From assembly GCF_002483305.1 (NCBI RefSeq), contig NZ_DLHQ01000003.1, forward strand, positions 30,028 to 50,804: a stretch of DNA of 20,777 bases. The letters are read 5' to 3'. Source of the stretch: Brevundimonas sp. UBA7664. Lineage in GTDB: Bacteria; Pseudomonadota; Alphaproteobacteria; Caulobacterales; Caulobacteraceae. Positions 12,555 through 19,518 of the stretch are shown here, one piece after another (position 1 is the first letter of the stretch; the number at the start of each line of letters is the position of its first letter). The position numbers and the translations under genes were made by a program. The notes beneath the pieces are model-generated. The model did not search any database, had not been told where the DNA came from, and worked only from the letters and a program-made list of their open reading frames with translations.

Positions 12555-14234
12555 ATGACGGATACGACGGAGACCCGGGCGGACCCGAGCCTGAGGACGG
12601 TGGTGGTGGCGTCAGCCGCGGGCACGGCGTTCGAATGGTACGACTTCTTCGTCTTCGGCTCCCTCGCCACCGTCATCGCGCGGCATTTCTTCGCCGACGC
12701 GGGCGAGACGGTCGCCTACATCCTGGCCCTGCTGACCTTCGGCCTCGGCTTCATCGTCAGGCCGCTGGGGGCGCTGGTGTTCGGCTGGTTCGGCGACCGC
12801 ACGGGGCGCAAGACCACCTTCCTGGTCACCATCACCCTGATGGGGGTGGCCACGGTGGCCATCGGCCTGTTGCCCGACTACGGCCAGATCGGCCTCGCCG
12901 CGCCCATACTCCTGCTGATCATGCGGGTGCTGCAGGGCTTCGCCCTCGGCGGAGAGTACGGCGGGGCGGCCATCTATGTCGCCGAGCACTCGCCGCCGAA
13001 GAAGCGGGGCCTGCTGACCGGCTGGATCCAGACCACGGCGGCCTTCGGCCTGATCGGCGCCCTGTCGGTGATCCTGATCACGCGCCAGATCGTCGGGGTC
13101 GAGGCGTTCGACGAATGGGGATGGCGCATCCCCTTCCTGCTGTCGGCCCTGCTGCTGGCCATATCGCTGTGGATCCGGCTGAAGCTGAACGAGAGCCCGG
13201 CCTACCAGCGGATGGAGGCCGAAGGCGGCGAACGTCGCGCGCCGTACAAGGAGGCCTTCTTCCAGTGGGGCAACGGCCGGTTCGTGCTGATCGCCCTGTT
13301 CGGCATCATGATCGCCCAGGGGGCGGTCTGGTACTGCGGCTATTTCTACACCCGGTTCTTCATGGAGCGGGTGCTGAAGGTCGACGTCAACACGGTCGAC
13401 CAGCTGGTGCTGATGGTGACCGTGGCCTCGGCGGCGCTGTACGTCTTCTTCGGCTGGCTGTCGGACCGGGTGGGGCGCAAGCCGGTGATGCTGTTCGGCA
13501 TGATCCTCGCCCTCGTCGCCTTCTTCCCCGGCTTCCACGCCCTGACAAAGGCCGCCAATCCGGCCCTGGCGGAGGCGCAGGCCGCCGCGCCCGTGACCGT
13601 CGTCGCCGACCCGGCCACCTGCGCCCTGCAGTTCGACCCGATCGGCAAGGCCGCCTTCTCCAGCTCCTGCGACATCGCCAAGAGCGTGCTGTCCAACGCC
13701 GGCGTCTCGTACTCGAACGCGTCCATGTGGACGACCCCCTCGGCCGCCACACTGGTCCCCGGCGCGGACGCCGTCGTCGTGATCGGCGAGACGATGGTCG
13801 AGTCCGTCGACGGGACGGGCATGGCTCCGGCGGAGCTCAAGGCCGCCCGCACCGATGTCGAGACCCGGATCAAGGCGGCGCTGGTCGAGGCCGGCTATCC
13901 GGCCAAGGCCGATCCGGCGCGGATCAACATGCCGCTGGTGTTCGGCATCCTGATGATCTTCATGGTCGCGGCCACGGCCCTGTACGGACCGCAGGCGGCG
14001 GCGCTGGTCGAGTTGTTCCCGACGCGGGTGCGCTATACGGCGATGAGCCTGCCGTACAATATCGGTACGGGATGGGTCGGCGGCCTGCTGCCCGCGGCCA
14101 GCTTCGCCCTGGTGGCCTGGTCGGGGAACATCTATTTCGGCCTCTGGTATTCGGTCGGCTTCACCGCCCTGGCCGCGATCGTCGCCCTGATCTGGCTGCC
14201 GGAAACCAAGGGGCGGGACCTCGACACGATCTAG
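12555..14234 (+). CDS. MFS transporter, metabolite:H+ symporter (MHS) type, with large periplasmic insert
   Basis: This 559-residue transporter starts at the ATG at 12555, preceded by GGGGAGGCG. It has the MHS hallmarks: TAFEWYDFFVFG at 24-35, GWFGDRTGRK at 77-86, RVLQGFALGGEYGGA at 124-138, the second loop signature GWLSDRVGRKP at 300-310, and PTRVRYTAMSLPYNIG at 489-504. The relatives ProP, ShiA and KgtP move osmolytes or organic acids with protons. An unusual insert of about 125 residues (331-457) separates two late membrane segments; it is hydrophilic and holds two cysteines, Cys356 and Cys372, that could form a disulfide outside the membrane. I recall similar inserts in other alphaproteobacterial MHS proteins. 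The substrate is unknown. A 70-residue membrane protein gene follows at 18 bp. Confidence 0.9.
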   Translation: MTDTTETRADPSLRTVVVASAAGTAFEWYDFFVFGSLATVIARHFFADAGETVAYILALLTFGLGFIVRPLGALVFGWFGDRTGRKTTFLVTITLMGVATVAIGLLPDYGQIGLAAPILLLIMRVLQGFALGGEYGGAAIYVAEHSPPKKRGLLTGWIQTTAAFGLIGALSVILITRQIVGVEAFDEWGWRIPFLLSALLLAISLWIRLKLNESPAYQRMEAEGGERRAPYKEAFFQWGNGRFVLIALFGIMIAQGAVWYCGYFYTRFFMERVLKVDVNTVDQLVLMVTVASAALYVFFGWLSDRVGRKPVMLFGMILALVAFFPGFHALTKAANPALAEAQAAAPVTVVADPATCALQFDPIGKAAFSSSCDIAKSVLSNAGVSYSNASMWTTPSAATLVPGADAVVVIGETMVESVDGTGMAPAELKAARTDVETRIKAALVEAGYPAKADPARINMPLVFGILMIFMVAATALYGPQAAALVELFPTRVRYTAMSLPYNIGTGWVGGLLPAASFALVAWSGNIYFGLWYSVGFTALAAIVALIWLPETKGRDLDTI

Positions 14235-14252
14235 CGGGGCCCGGAACCGGTG

Positions 14253-14465
14253 ATGAAGAAGGTCCGCCTCAAGCCGCTCGTCTGGCCGGTCGCGCTCCTG
14301 ATCGTCGGCGCCGCGGCCAACTGGCTGGCGGAGTTCGCCGTCGGCCGGTGGCAGGACTATCAGCTTTACGGAATCTCGCGGCCGGTGGCGGATCTGCTGC
14401 TGGTCATCGGCGCGGTGTGGTTGGTGGTGGCTGTCGTCGGCCTCATGCGCGGTCCGCGAGGCTGA
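14253..14465 (+). CDS. Small two-helix membrane protein
   Basis: This 70-residue protein has two hydrophobic segments, at about 9-28 and 46-64, with the hydrophilic stretch GRWQDYQLYG between them and basic residues at both ends (MKKVRLKP, RGPRG). Both termini are thus predicted to be in the cytoplasm. I do not recognise the family. It starts 18 bp after the MFS gene and is probably cotranscribed, which makes an accessory role for the transporter conceivable. An in-frame GTG at 14250 would add one residue. Its stop codon is separated by only two bases from the stop codon of the convergent gene at 14468. Confidence 0.7.
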   Translation: MKKVRLKPLVWPVALLIVGAAANWLAEFAVGRWQDYQLYGISRPVADLLLVIGAVWLVVAVVGLMRGPRG

Positions 14466-14467
14466 GG

Positions 14468-14890
14468 TCAGACCTTCTTGAGGCTCGCGATGAAGGTTTG
14501 AACGTCGGGAGACGCCCAGTCCGCTCCGTCCCACCAGAAGGCGGCGAGCGCCTCATGGTTCAGCGCCACCCATGCGATCACGTCGGGCGCCATACGCTTC
14601 AGATCCCGGTCATCAAGACTGTTAGCGACCACACGCGGTGTCGAGGCGACGGCAACCGAGAAACTGGGCTGGTGGCGGCCCCGCTTCAGAAAATACTTCA
14701 CCCGGGGACCGTGCTGTCCCATCACTGTGGTGATCGTGATGGTGCCCGGCACGCCTGTCTGGGACTCGACCAGATTGGCCATGTCGAAGATGTCCTCATC
14801 GTCGAGCGCGCCGATTTCCTCGTCGAGCGTGGGCTCGCGATCGGTCCACACGGCGGGTTTTTCCGAGAAGCCCATCAGATCAGTATCCAT
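14468..14890 (-). CDS. Hypothetical protein, 140 aa
   Basis: I do not recognise this protein with confidence. The N-terminal 40 residues are acidic (EPTLDEEIGALDDEDIFDM). A short beta-rich centre follows (GTITITTVMGQHGPRVKYFLKRG), and the C-terminal part resembles, in outline only, the end of DUF4160-type small proteins (a SLDDRDLKRMAP segment, then IAWVALNHEALAAFWWDG). No signal peptide or membrane segment is seen. Base composition is somewhat less GC-biased than in the neighbours, which hints at later arrival. It starts 16 bp after the Lrp/AsnC gene on the same strand, so the two may share a transcript. A second ATG at 14875 is possible. Coding is supported by an open frame with sensible amino-acid composition. 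Confidence 0.65.
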   Translation of the reverse strand: MDTDLMGFSEKPAVWTDREPTLDEEIGALDDEDIFDMANLVESQTGVPGTITITTVMGQHGPRVKYFLKRGRHQPSFSVAVASTPRVVANSLDDRDLKRMAPDVIAWVALNHEALAAFWWDGADWASPDVQTFIASLKKV

Positions 14891-14906
14891 GCAATGACTG
14901 GTTGCG

Positions 14907-15383
14907 TCAAACCGGCAGGGCGCCGCGCTTGACCACGGTCCGCATGGCGACGCTGGATGACACCCGGGTCACGCCCGGAATGCGCGTGAGCTCCCGTGAG
15001 TGGACCCGTTCGAGGTCGTCGACGTCGCGCACGACAAGCCGCAGAAGATAGTCCGAACCGCCCGTCATCAGATAGCACTCCACAACCTCCGGTACGGTCG
15101 AGATGGCGGTCTCGAAGGCGGTCAGGGACGCCTCGGCCTGGGAGGACAGGGTGACGGTCACGAAGACGCTGATCGGCAGGCCGACGGCGCGTTCGTTGAT
15201 GATGGCGGCGTAGCGGCTGATGACCTCGGCGGCCTCGAGCGCGCGCAACCGGCGCAGGCAGGCGCTCTCGGACAGGTTGACCGTCCGGGCCAGGTCGGCG
15301 TTGGTCATCCGCCCGTCGCCTTGCAGGGCGCGGATCATCTTGCGGTCGGTGTCGTCGAGAGTGACAGCAGAAACGGTCTTCAA
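14907..15383 (-). CDS. Lrp/AsnC-family transcriptional regulator, probable ald regulator
   Basis: This 158-residue regulator has an N-terminal helix-turn-helix (LDDTDRKMIRALQGDGRMTNADLARTVNLSESACLRRLRALE at about 9-50) and a C-terminal RAM domain (PISVFVTVTLSS, EVVECYLMTGGSDYLLRLVVRD). RAM domains bind amino acids and build dimers to octamers. I chose the TTG at 15383 because AAGGAG lies seven bases before it and the length then equals the family norm; an ATG at 15425 would add 14 residues that include the palindrome. It is divergent from ald, and in many bacteria such a regulator (AldR) controls alanine dehydrogenase in response to alanine. A perfect palindrome touches its ribosome-binding site, which suggests autoregulation. 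Confidence 0.9.
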   Translation of the reverse strand: MKTVSAVTLDDTDRKMIRALQGDGRMTNADLARTVNLSESACLRRLRALEAAEVISRYAAIINERAVGLPISVFVTVTLSSQAEASLTAFETAISTVPEVVECYLMTGGSDYLLRLVVRDVDDLERVHSRELTRIPGVTRVSSSVAMRTVVKRGALPV

Positions 15384-15395
15384 ACACGCACTCCT

Positions 15396-15410
15396 TCGCA
15401 GAGTCTGCGA
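15396..15410. promoter_or_regulatory. Perfect 15-bp palindrome, candidate Lrp/AldR operator
   Basis: TCGCAGA-G-TCTGCGA has perfect seven-base arms around one G. Lrp/AsnC regulators bind dyads of about this length. It starts at the first base of the AAGGAG ribosome-binding site of the regulator gene (CTCCTT on the plus strand, 15391-15396) and lies about 117 bp before the ald ATG, so it fits autoregulation best. Specificity is inferred from position. Confidence 0.55.
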
Positions 15411-15461
15411 GTTTACACCGTTCATACGACGAAAAGAACAGGAACCTGCGGTCGAACCGCC

Positions 15462-15469
15462 GCTAGATT
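15462..15469 (+). promoter_or_regulatory. Candidate -10 element of ald
   Basis: GCTAGATT matches the Caulobacter-type -10 pattern GCTANAWC closely. No convincing TTG-type -35 lies at the right distance, which is typical of a promoter that needs an activator such as the adjacent Lrp/AsnC protein. Transcription would begin near 15476, about 50 nt before the ald ATG. Confidence 0.35.
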
Positions 15470-15526
15470 GCCGCCCGAAACGCGGCCGCCGCAGATCGGC
15501 CCGTCCCGTCTGAAGAGGAAACGGTC

Positions 15527-16645
15527 ATGCGCGTCGGCGTCCCCAAGGAAATCAAGAAGAACGAACACCGCATCGGCCTGACGCCGACGGCGGTGCGCGA
15601 ATACGTCGCCCACGGCCACACGGTCTCGATCGAGACCGGGGCCGGTCTGGGCGCCGGCTTCACCGACGCCGACTACAAGAAGGCCGGGGCGAAGATCGTC
15701 GCGGATGCGAAGACCATTTTCGCCGAGAACGACATGATCGTGAAGGTGAAGGAGCCGCAGAAGGTCGAGTGGGAGATGCTCCGCGAAGACCAGATCCTGT
15801 TCACCTACCTGCACCTGGCGCCGGACCCCGAGCAGACCAAGGGCCTGCTGGCCTCGAAATGCGCCGCCATCGCCTATGAGACCGTCACCGACGACCGCAA
15901 GGGCCTGCCGCTGCTGGCCCCGATGTCGGAAGTCGCCGGCCGCATCGCCGTCTTCTCGGCCGCCGAGACCCTGCTGAAGCACAACGGCGGCATGGGCCTG
16001 CTGTTCTGCGGCGTCCCGGGCGTGGCCCCGGCGCGCGTCCTGGTGCTGGGCGGCGGCGTCGTCGGTCTCAACGCCGCCCGCATGGCCATGGGCCTGGGCG
16101 CCGAGGTGGTGGTGCTGGAACGCTCCATCCCGCGCATGGCCTACATTGATGAAGTGACCAACGGCCGCGTCATCACCCGCTATTCCTCGATCGGCGCGGT
16201 CGAGGAGGAGATGGTCAAGGCCGACGTCATCATCGGCGCCGTGCTCGTTCCCGGGGCCGAGGCGCCCAAGCTGATCAAGCGCGAACACCTGAAGCAGATG
16301 AAGCCCGGCTCGGTGCTGGTCGACGTCGCCATCGACCAGGGCGGCTGTTTCGAGACCAGCCACGCCACGACCCACGAAGACCCGACCTATGTCATCGACG
16401 GCGTGGTCCACTACTGCGTCGCCAACATGCCCGGCGCCGCGCCGCGCACCTCGTCCGAAGCCCTCAACAACGCCACCCTGCCCTTCGGCCTGGCCCTGGC
16501 GAACAAGGGGCTGGAGGCGCTGAAGCAGAACCCGCATCTCGCGCGCGGCCTGAATGTGCTCAAGGGCGAAATCACCTATCCGGCGGTCGCCGAGGCCCTG
16601 GACATGCCGTGGAGCGATCCGTTCGGCGTCTGGGCGAAGGGCTGA
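15527..16645 (+). CDS. ald: Alanine dehydrogenase
   Basis: This 372-residue enzyme interconverts L-alanine and pyruvate plus ammonia with NAD+/NADH, linking alanine use to central metabolism. The N-terminal domain starts MRVGVPKEIKKNEHRIGLTP, with substrate-binding Arg15. Catalytic Lys75 (IVKVKEP) and His96 (YLHLAPD) are present. The Rossmann domain follows with VLVLGGGVVGLNAARMA, and VDVAIDQGG near 269 carries the catalytic aspartate. Length equals the family norm. GAGGAA lies about 7 bases before the ATG. The divergent Lrp/AsnC gene upstream is the likely regulator, and a strong hairpin follows the stop. All key residues are intact, so activity is expected. Confidence 0.97.
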   Translation: MRVGVPKEIKKNEHRIGLTPTAVREYVAHGHTVSIETGAGLGAGFTDADYKKAGAKIVADAKTIFAENDMIVKVKEPQKVEWEMLREDQILFTYLHLAPDPEQTKGLLASKCAAIAYETVTDDRKGLPLLAPMSEVAGRIAVFSAAETLLKHNGGMGLLFCGVPGVAPARVLVLGGGVVGLNAARMAMGLGAEVVVLERSIPRMAYIDEVTNGRVITRYSSIGAVEEEMVKADVIIGAVLVPGAEAPKLIKREHLKQMKPGSVLVDVAIDQGGCFETSHATTHEDPTYVIDGVVHYCVANMPGAAPRTSSEALNNATLPFGLALANKGLEALKQNPHLARGLNVLKGEITYPAVAEALDMPWSDPFGVWAKG

Positions 16646-16654
16646 GGCTGTCGG

Positions 16655-16679
16655 GCCCTCTCCCCTGGCGGGAGAGGGC
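16655..16679. terminator. Hairpin terminator shared by ald and the convergent gene
   Basis: Ten-base arms GCCCTCTCCC (16655-16664) and GGGAGAGGGC (16670-16679) enclose CTGGC. It begins 9 bp after the ald stop and abuts the stop codon of the minus-strand gene (16682-16680). There is no T-tract on either side. The sequence type CCCTCTCC/GGAGAGGG is a common intergenic hairpin in proteobacteria. Confidence 0.7.
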
Positions 16680-17462
16680 TCAGGCCTGAACCGAAGCGCC
16701 CGTAGACGCGAGCTCCGGCGCCCCCGTCGGGGCCATGTCGATCGCCTTTTCGAGCCCGGCCATCTCCGCGTCGGCGTCCTTCCAGTCGTCCCGGCCCGCC
16801 GCCCTGGGATGGGCCCAGTCGGCCTTGATCTTCTCGCGGGCCTCTTTCAGCTCGGCGAGCGCCTGCTTCACCTGCTGGAAGAACCCCTGGTCGGCCATGG
16901 CCGTGCCGAGGACGGCCTCCGCCCGGTCGGCCCTCTCGTCGCGCGCATCGGCGACGCTGAAGGCTGCGGCATAGGCGGCCTGGGCCCGCTTCATCTCCGC
17001 ATCAACGATCGCGGGTGACGGGCCGGCCGGCGCCTCGCCCGCCTCCGTGCCGGACTCCTTCGGCTCTGCGGGCAGGCCGTTCAGCGCCATATCGGCCGCC
17101 TCACGGGCGTCCATGGCGTCCCGGCGCATCATGGCCATCTCGCCGTCGGTGACGTTCCTGCCGCCGGCGTCGACATAGTCCGCCACCGCCGACTTGAGCT
17201 CCTTCGCCAAGGCGGCGGTCATCTTCAGCGCTGCCTTCGGATCGATCTTCACCAGCAGCATCAGGGCGTCGCGGCGTTCACGCACCGCCTGGACCTTCTT
17301 GGCGGCCATCTCCTTCCGCATCGACTTCTGGGCGTCGCGCAGATCGGAGAGGGACGGGAGGCCGAACCCCGGCGACGCCTCCGCAGCGGGCCGGGACTTG
17401 CCCGGCAAGGGGGTACGCCAGACGGGAAGTGGCGAGGCCGAAGCGGCCGTCAACGAGATCAT
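16680..17462 (-). CDS. Hypothetical Ala-rich helical protein, 260 aa
   Basis: I do not recognise this family. The ATG at 17462 is preceded by GGAGA at a good distance; the frame is open to a GTG at 17492 but without a ribosome-binding site. The first 35 residues are polar and proline-containing (MISLTAASASPLPVWRTPL). A long helical part follows, rich in A, K, E, R and M (LSDLRDAQKSMRKEMAAKKVQAVRERRDALMLLVKIDPKAAL), then an acidic Pro/Gly/Ala linker (about 140-158), and a second long helix (about 160-240, AAFSVADARDERADRAEAVL, VKQALAELKEAREKIKADW) with coiled-coil character. No signal peptide or membrane segment is visible. It diverges from obg. A CtrA-like half-consensus site lies upstream (17509-17523). 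Function is unknown; an adaptor or surface-assembly helper is conceivable. Confidence 0.75.
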   Translation of the reverse strand: MISLTAASASPLPVWRTPLPGKSRPAAEASPGFGLPSLSDLRDAQKSMRKEMAAKKVQAVRERRDALMLLVKIDPKAALKMTAALAKELKSAVADYVDAGGRNVTDGEMAMMRRDAMDAREAADMALNGLPAEPKESGTEAGEAPAGPSPAIVDAEMKRAQAAYAAAFSVADARDERADRAEAVLGTAMADQGFFQQVKQALAELKEAREKIKADWAHPRAAGRDDWKDADAEMAGLEKAIDMAPTGAPELASTGASVQA

Positions 17463-17508
17463 TCTGATCTCTCCATGAACATTCCCGGACACCCTGTTCC
17501 GGCCACGC

Positions 17509-17523
17509 TTACGATCCGTTTAA
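17509..17523. promoter_or_regulatory. Weak CtrA-like site upstream of the 260-aa hypothetical gene
   Basis: On the minus strand, TTAA-N7-GTAA differs by one base from the CtrA consensus TTAA-N7-TTAA. It lies 47 bp upstream of the ATG at 17462 and 111 bp upstream of obg. A one-off match in a single intergenic region is weak support. Confidence 0.25.
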
Positions 17524-17633
17524 GGCCGGGCGTCCGCCTTCGCCTGTAAATCGCCGCTCTCTTGAGGCATAAGCCGCGCTCAAGCAGCGAGCGACCGCGT
17601 CGCGAGCGTTAGCGCCCACTTAGAAATCCCGCG

Positions 17634-18692
17634 ATGAAGTTCCTCGACCAGGCCAAGATCTATATCCGCTCCGGCAACGGCGGGGGCGGCTGCGTGTCGT
17701 TCCGGCGGGAGAAATTCATCCCGAACGGCGGGCCGGACGGGGGCGACGGCGGCCATGGCGGCAACGTCTGGATCACGGCCATGGACGGCCTGAACACCCT
17801 GATCGACTTCCGCTACCAACAGCATTTCAAGGCCCAGACCGGCGTCCACGGCATGGGCCGGCAGATGCACGGCGCAAAGGGCGAGGACGTCATCCTCAAG
17901 GTCCCGGTCGGCACCCAGGTGCTGGACGACGACAAGGAGACAGTGCTGCTGGACATGGACTACGCCGGCAAGACCGAGATGCTGCTCAAGGGCGGCAACG
18001 GCGGCTGGGGCAATGTCCACTTCAAGGGCCCGTCCAACCAGGCGCCCGCCTATGCCAACCCGGGCCAGGAAGGCCAGGAGCGCTGGATCTGGCTGCGGCT
18101 GAAGCTGATCGCCGACGTCGGCCTGGCCGGCCTGCCCAACGCCGGCAAGTCGACCTTCCTCGCCGCCGCCAGCGCGGCGCGGCCCAAGATCGCCGACTAT
18201 CCCTTCACCACCCTGGTGCCCAACCTCGGCGTGGTCGACCTGTCGGAGACCGAACGGTTCGTCATCGCCGACATCCCCGGCCTGATCGAGGGCGCCTCGG
18301 AAGGGGCCGGCCTCGGCACCCGCTTCCTCGGCCACGTCGAGCGGTCGGGCTGTCTGATCCACCTGGTCGACGGGACCCAGGACGATGTCGCCGGCGCCTA
18401 CCACACCATCCGCCACGAGCTGGAGGCTTACGGCGCCGGCCTGGCCGACAAGGCCGAGGTGCTGGCCCTGAACAAGATCGACGCCCTGACCCCCGAGGCG
18501 CGCGAGGAAAAGGCGGCCGAACTGGAGGCCGCCGCCGGCCGCCGGCCGATGCTGGTGTCGGGCGTTTCGGGCGAGGGCGTGACCGAACTGCTGCGCGCCG
18601 CCTGGACCGAGGTGCGCAAGGATCGCGGCGAAATCGCCCCGGCCGAGGAAGACGAGACCGTCATGGAGACGCCCGGCGGCTGGGCGCCATAG
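17634..18692 (+). CDS. obg: GTPase Obg/CgtA
   Basis: This 352-residue GTPase has the N-terminal glycine-rich Obg fold (1-158: DQAKIYIRSGNGGGGCVSFRREKF, GPDGGDGGHGGNV). Then comes the G domain with G1 LPNAGKST (167-174), the switch-I segment ADYPFTTLVPNLGV, G3 DIPGL (213-217) and G4 NKID (near 281), and a G5-like segment VSGVSGEGV. The protein binds the 50S subunit late in assembly and is essential in Caulobacter (CgtA), where it also affects the cell cycle and the stringent response. The C-terminus is short (acidic EEDETVMETPGGWAP) compared with Obg proteins that carry extra domains. It heads a run of housekeeping genes on the plus strand: nadD, rsfS and rlmH follow, two of them also ribosome-related. 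Confidence 0.97.
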   Translation: MKFLDQAKIYIRSGNGGGGCVSFRREKFIPNGGPDGGDGGHGGNVWITAMDGLNTLIDFRYQQHFKAQTGVHGMGRQMHGAKGEDVILKVPVGTQVLDDDKETVLLDMDYAGKTEMLLKGGNGGWGNVHFKGPSNQAPAYANPGQEGQERWIWLRLKLIADVGLAGLPNAGKSTFLAAASAARPKIADYPFTTLVPNLGVVDLSETERFVIADIPGLIEGASEGAGLGTRFLGHVERSGCLIHLVDGTQDDVAGAYHTIRHELEAYGAGLADKAEVLALNKIDALTPEAREEKAAELEAAAGRRPMLVSGVSGEGVTELLRAAWTEVRKDRGEIAPAEEDETVMETPGGWAP

Positions 18693-18749
18693 CCGCGCCG
18701 CGCGGGGCGTGTTAGCTCCCTTCTGAGCATAAGCCCCCGCGAGCCCGCC

Positions 18750-19427
18750 TTGTCCTTCTTCCACGCCGGTCCCGCGCCCAGACCCGGAGGGCCCCGCCCC
18801 GGCGCCCTGCGCGACGGGCTGGACCTGTCGCCGGGCATGGCGGTCGGCCTGTTCGGGGGCTCGTTCAATCCCGCTCACGACGGCCACGCCCATGTCGCCG
18901 AGACGGCGATGCGGCGGCTGGCGCTGGACCGGGTCGTCTGGCTGGTCTCGCCACAGAATCCGCTGAAGGGCCCCGACGAGACCGCCCCCCTGGCCGAACG
19001 CATGGACTCCGCACGCGCCGCGGCGGCGCTGGCGGCCTCGGGGCCGTCGATGGTGGTCTCGGATTTCGAGACCCGGGCGGGGACGCAATGGACCGTCGAC
19101 ACCCTGCGCGCCCTGACCGCGCGCCACCCCGGCGTGCGCTTCGTCTGGCTGATGGGATCGGACAATCTGGCCAGCTTCCACCGCTGGCGCGGCTGGACCG
19201 ATATCATGCGGATGATGCCGATGGCGGTGATCGCCCGGCCAGGGTCCCTGCACCACAGCCGCACCGCGCCGGCCGCCGCCCGTTTCGCCGCGGCGCGGGT
19301 TCCGACGGCGCGGGCGCGGCTGCTGGCCGACCTCGAGGCGCCGGCGTGGACCTATCTGACGGCGCCGCTGAATCCGCGATCCTCGACCGCGATCCGGGCC
19401 GCGCGTGACGCCGCCGCGCATTTGTGA
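18750..19427 (+). CDS. nadD: Nicotinate-nucleotide adenylyltransferase
   Basis: This enzyme joins nicotinate mononucleotide and ATP to deamido-NAD, a central step of NAD synthesis. The nucleotidyltransferase signature GGSFNPAHDGH lies at 36-46, WLVSPQNPLK near 64, FVWLMGSDNLASFHRW near 130 and the C-terminal NPRSSTAIR near 210. The start is uncertain. A TTG at 18750 gives 225 residues with a proline- and arginine-rich N-terminal extension of about 29 residues; the ATG at 18837 gives 196 residues that begin right before the catalytic fold. Neither has a strong ribosome-binding site. It lies 57 bp after obg and 91 bp before rsfS; the nadD-rsfS-rlmH order is widely conserved. Confidence 0.93.
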   Translation: MSFFHAGPAPRPGGPRPGALRDGLDLSPGMAVGLFGGSFNPAHDGHAHVAETAMRRLALDRVVWLVSPQNPLKGPDETAPLAERMDSARAAAALAASGPSMVVSDFETRAGTQWTVDTLRALTARHPGVRFVWLMGSDNLASFHRWRGWTDIMRMMPMAVIARPGSLHHSRTAPAAARFAAARVPTARARLLADLEAPAWTYLTAPLNPRSSTAIRAARDAAAHL

Positions 19428-19518
19428 TAGGCTGCCGCTTTAGTAACCTCCCCGGAGCCCTCCGCTGACCCCCTCGCCCGCGCACGATGCGCAAGACGCC
19501 GCCAACACGGCGAACGAG

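Noticed and set aside
14243..14267. A further EcfG promoter before the small membrane protein gene at 14253
   Set aside because: GGAAC is present at 14243-14247 but no CGTT lies 16 or 17 bases later, and the position would be inside the gene.
12612..14534. A 640-codon open frame opposite the MFS gene, and similar long frames opposite obg/nadD (17580-19421) and ald (15422-16537)
   Set aside because: The translations are rich in Gly, Asp, Arg and His without domains, typical of reverse frames of GC-rich genes; the sense proteins are certain.
15439..15466. EcfG promoter before ald
   Set aside because: GGAAC occurs in the ald upstream region, but the bases 16-17 positions later are not CGTT; a GCTAGATT housekeeping-type -10 fits better.
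17468..17500. EcfG promoter before the 260-aa hypothetical gene
   Set aside because: On the minus strand GGAAC (17500-17496) is followed after only 14 bases by TGTT instead of CGTT; both spacing and -10 are wrong.
17561..17584. Inverted repeat CTTGAG-N12-CTCAAG upstream of obg as an operator
   Set aside because: Six-base arms with a 12-base loop in GC-rich sequence are weak, and no nearby regulator is implied.
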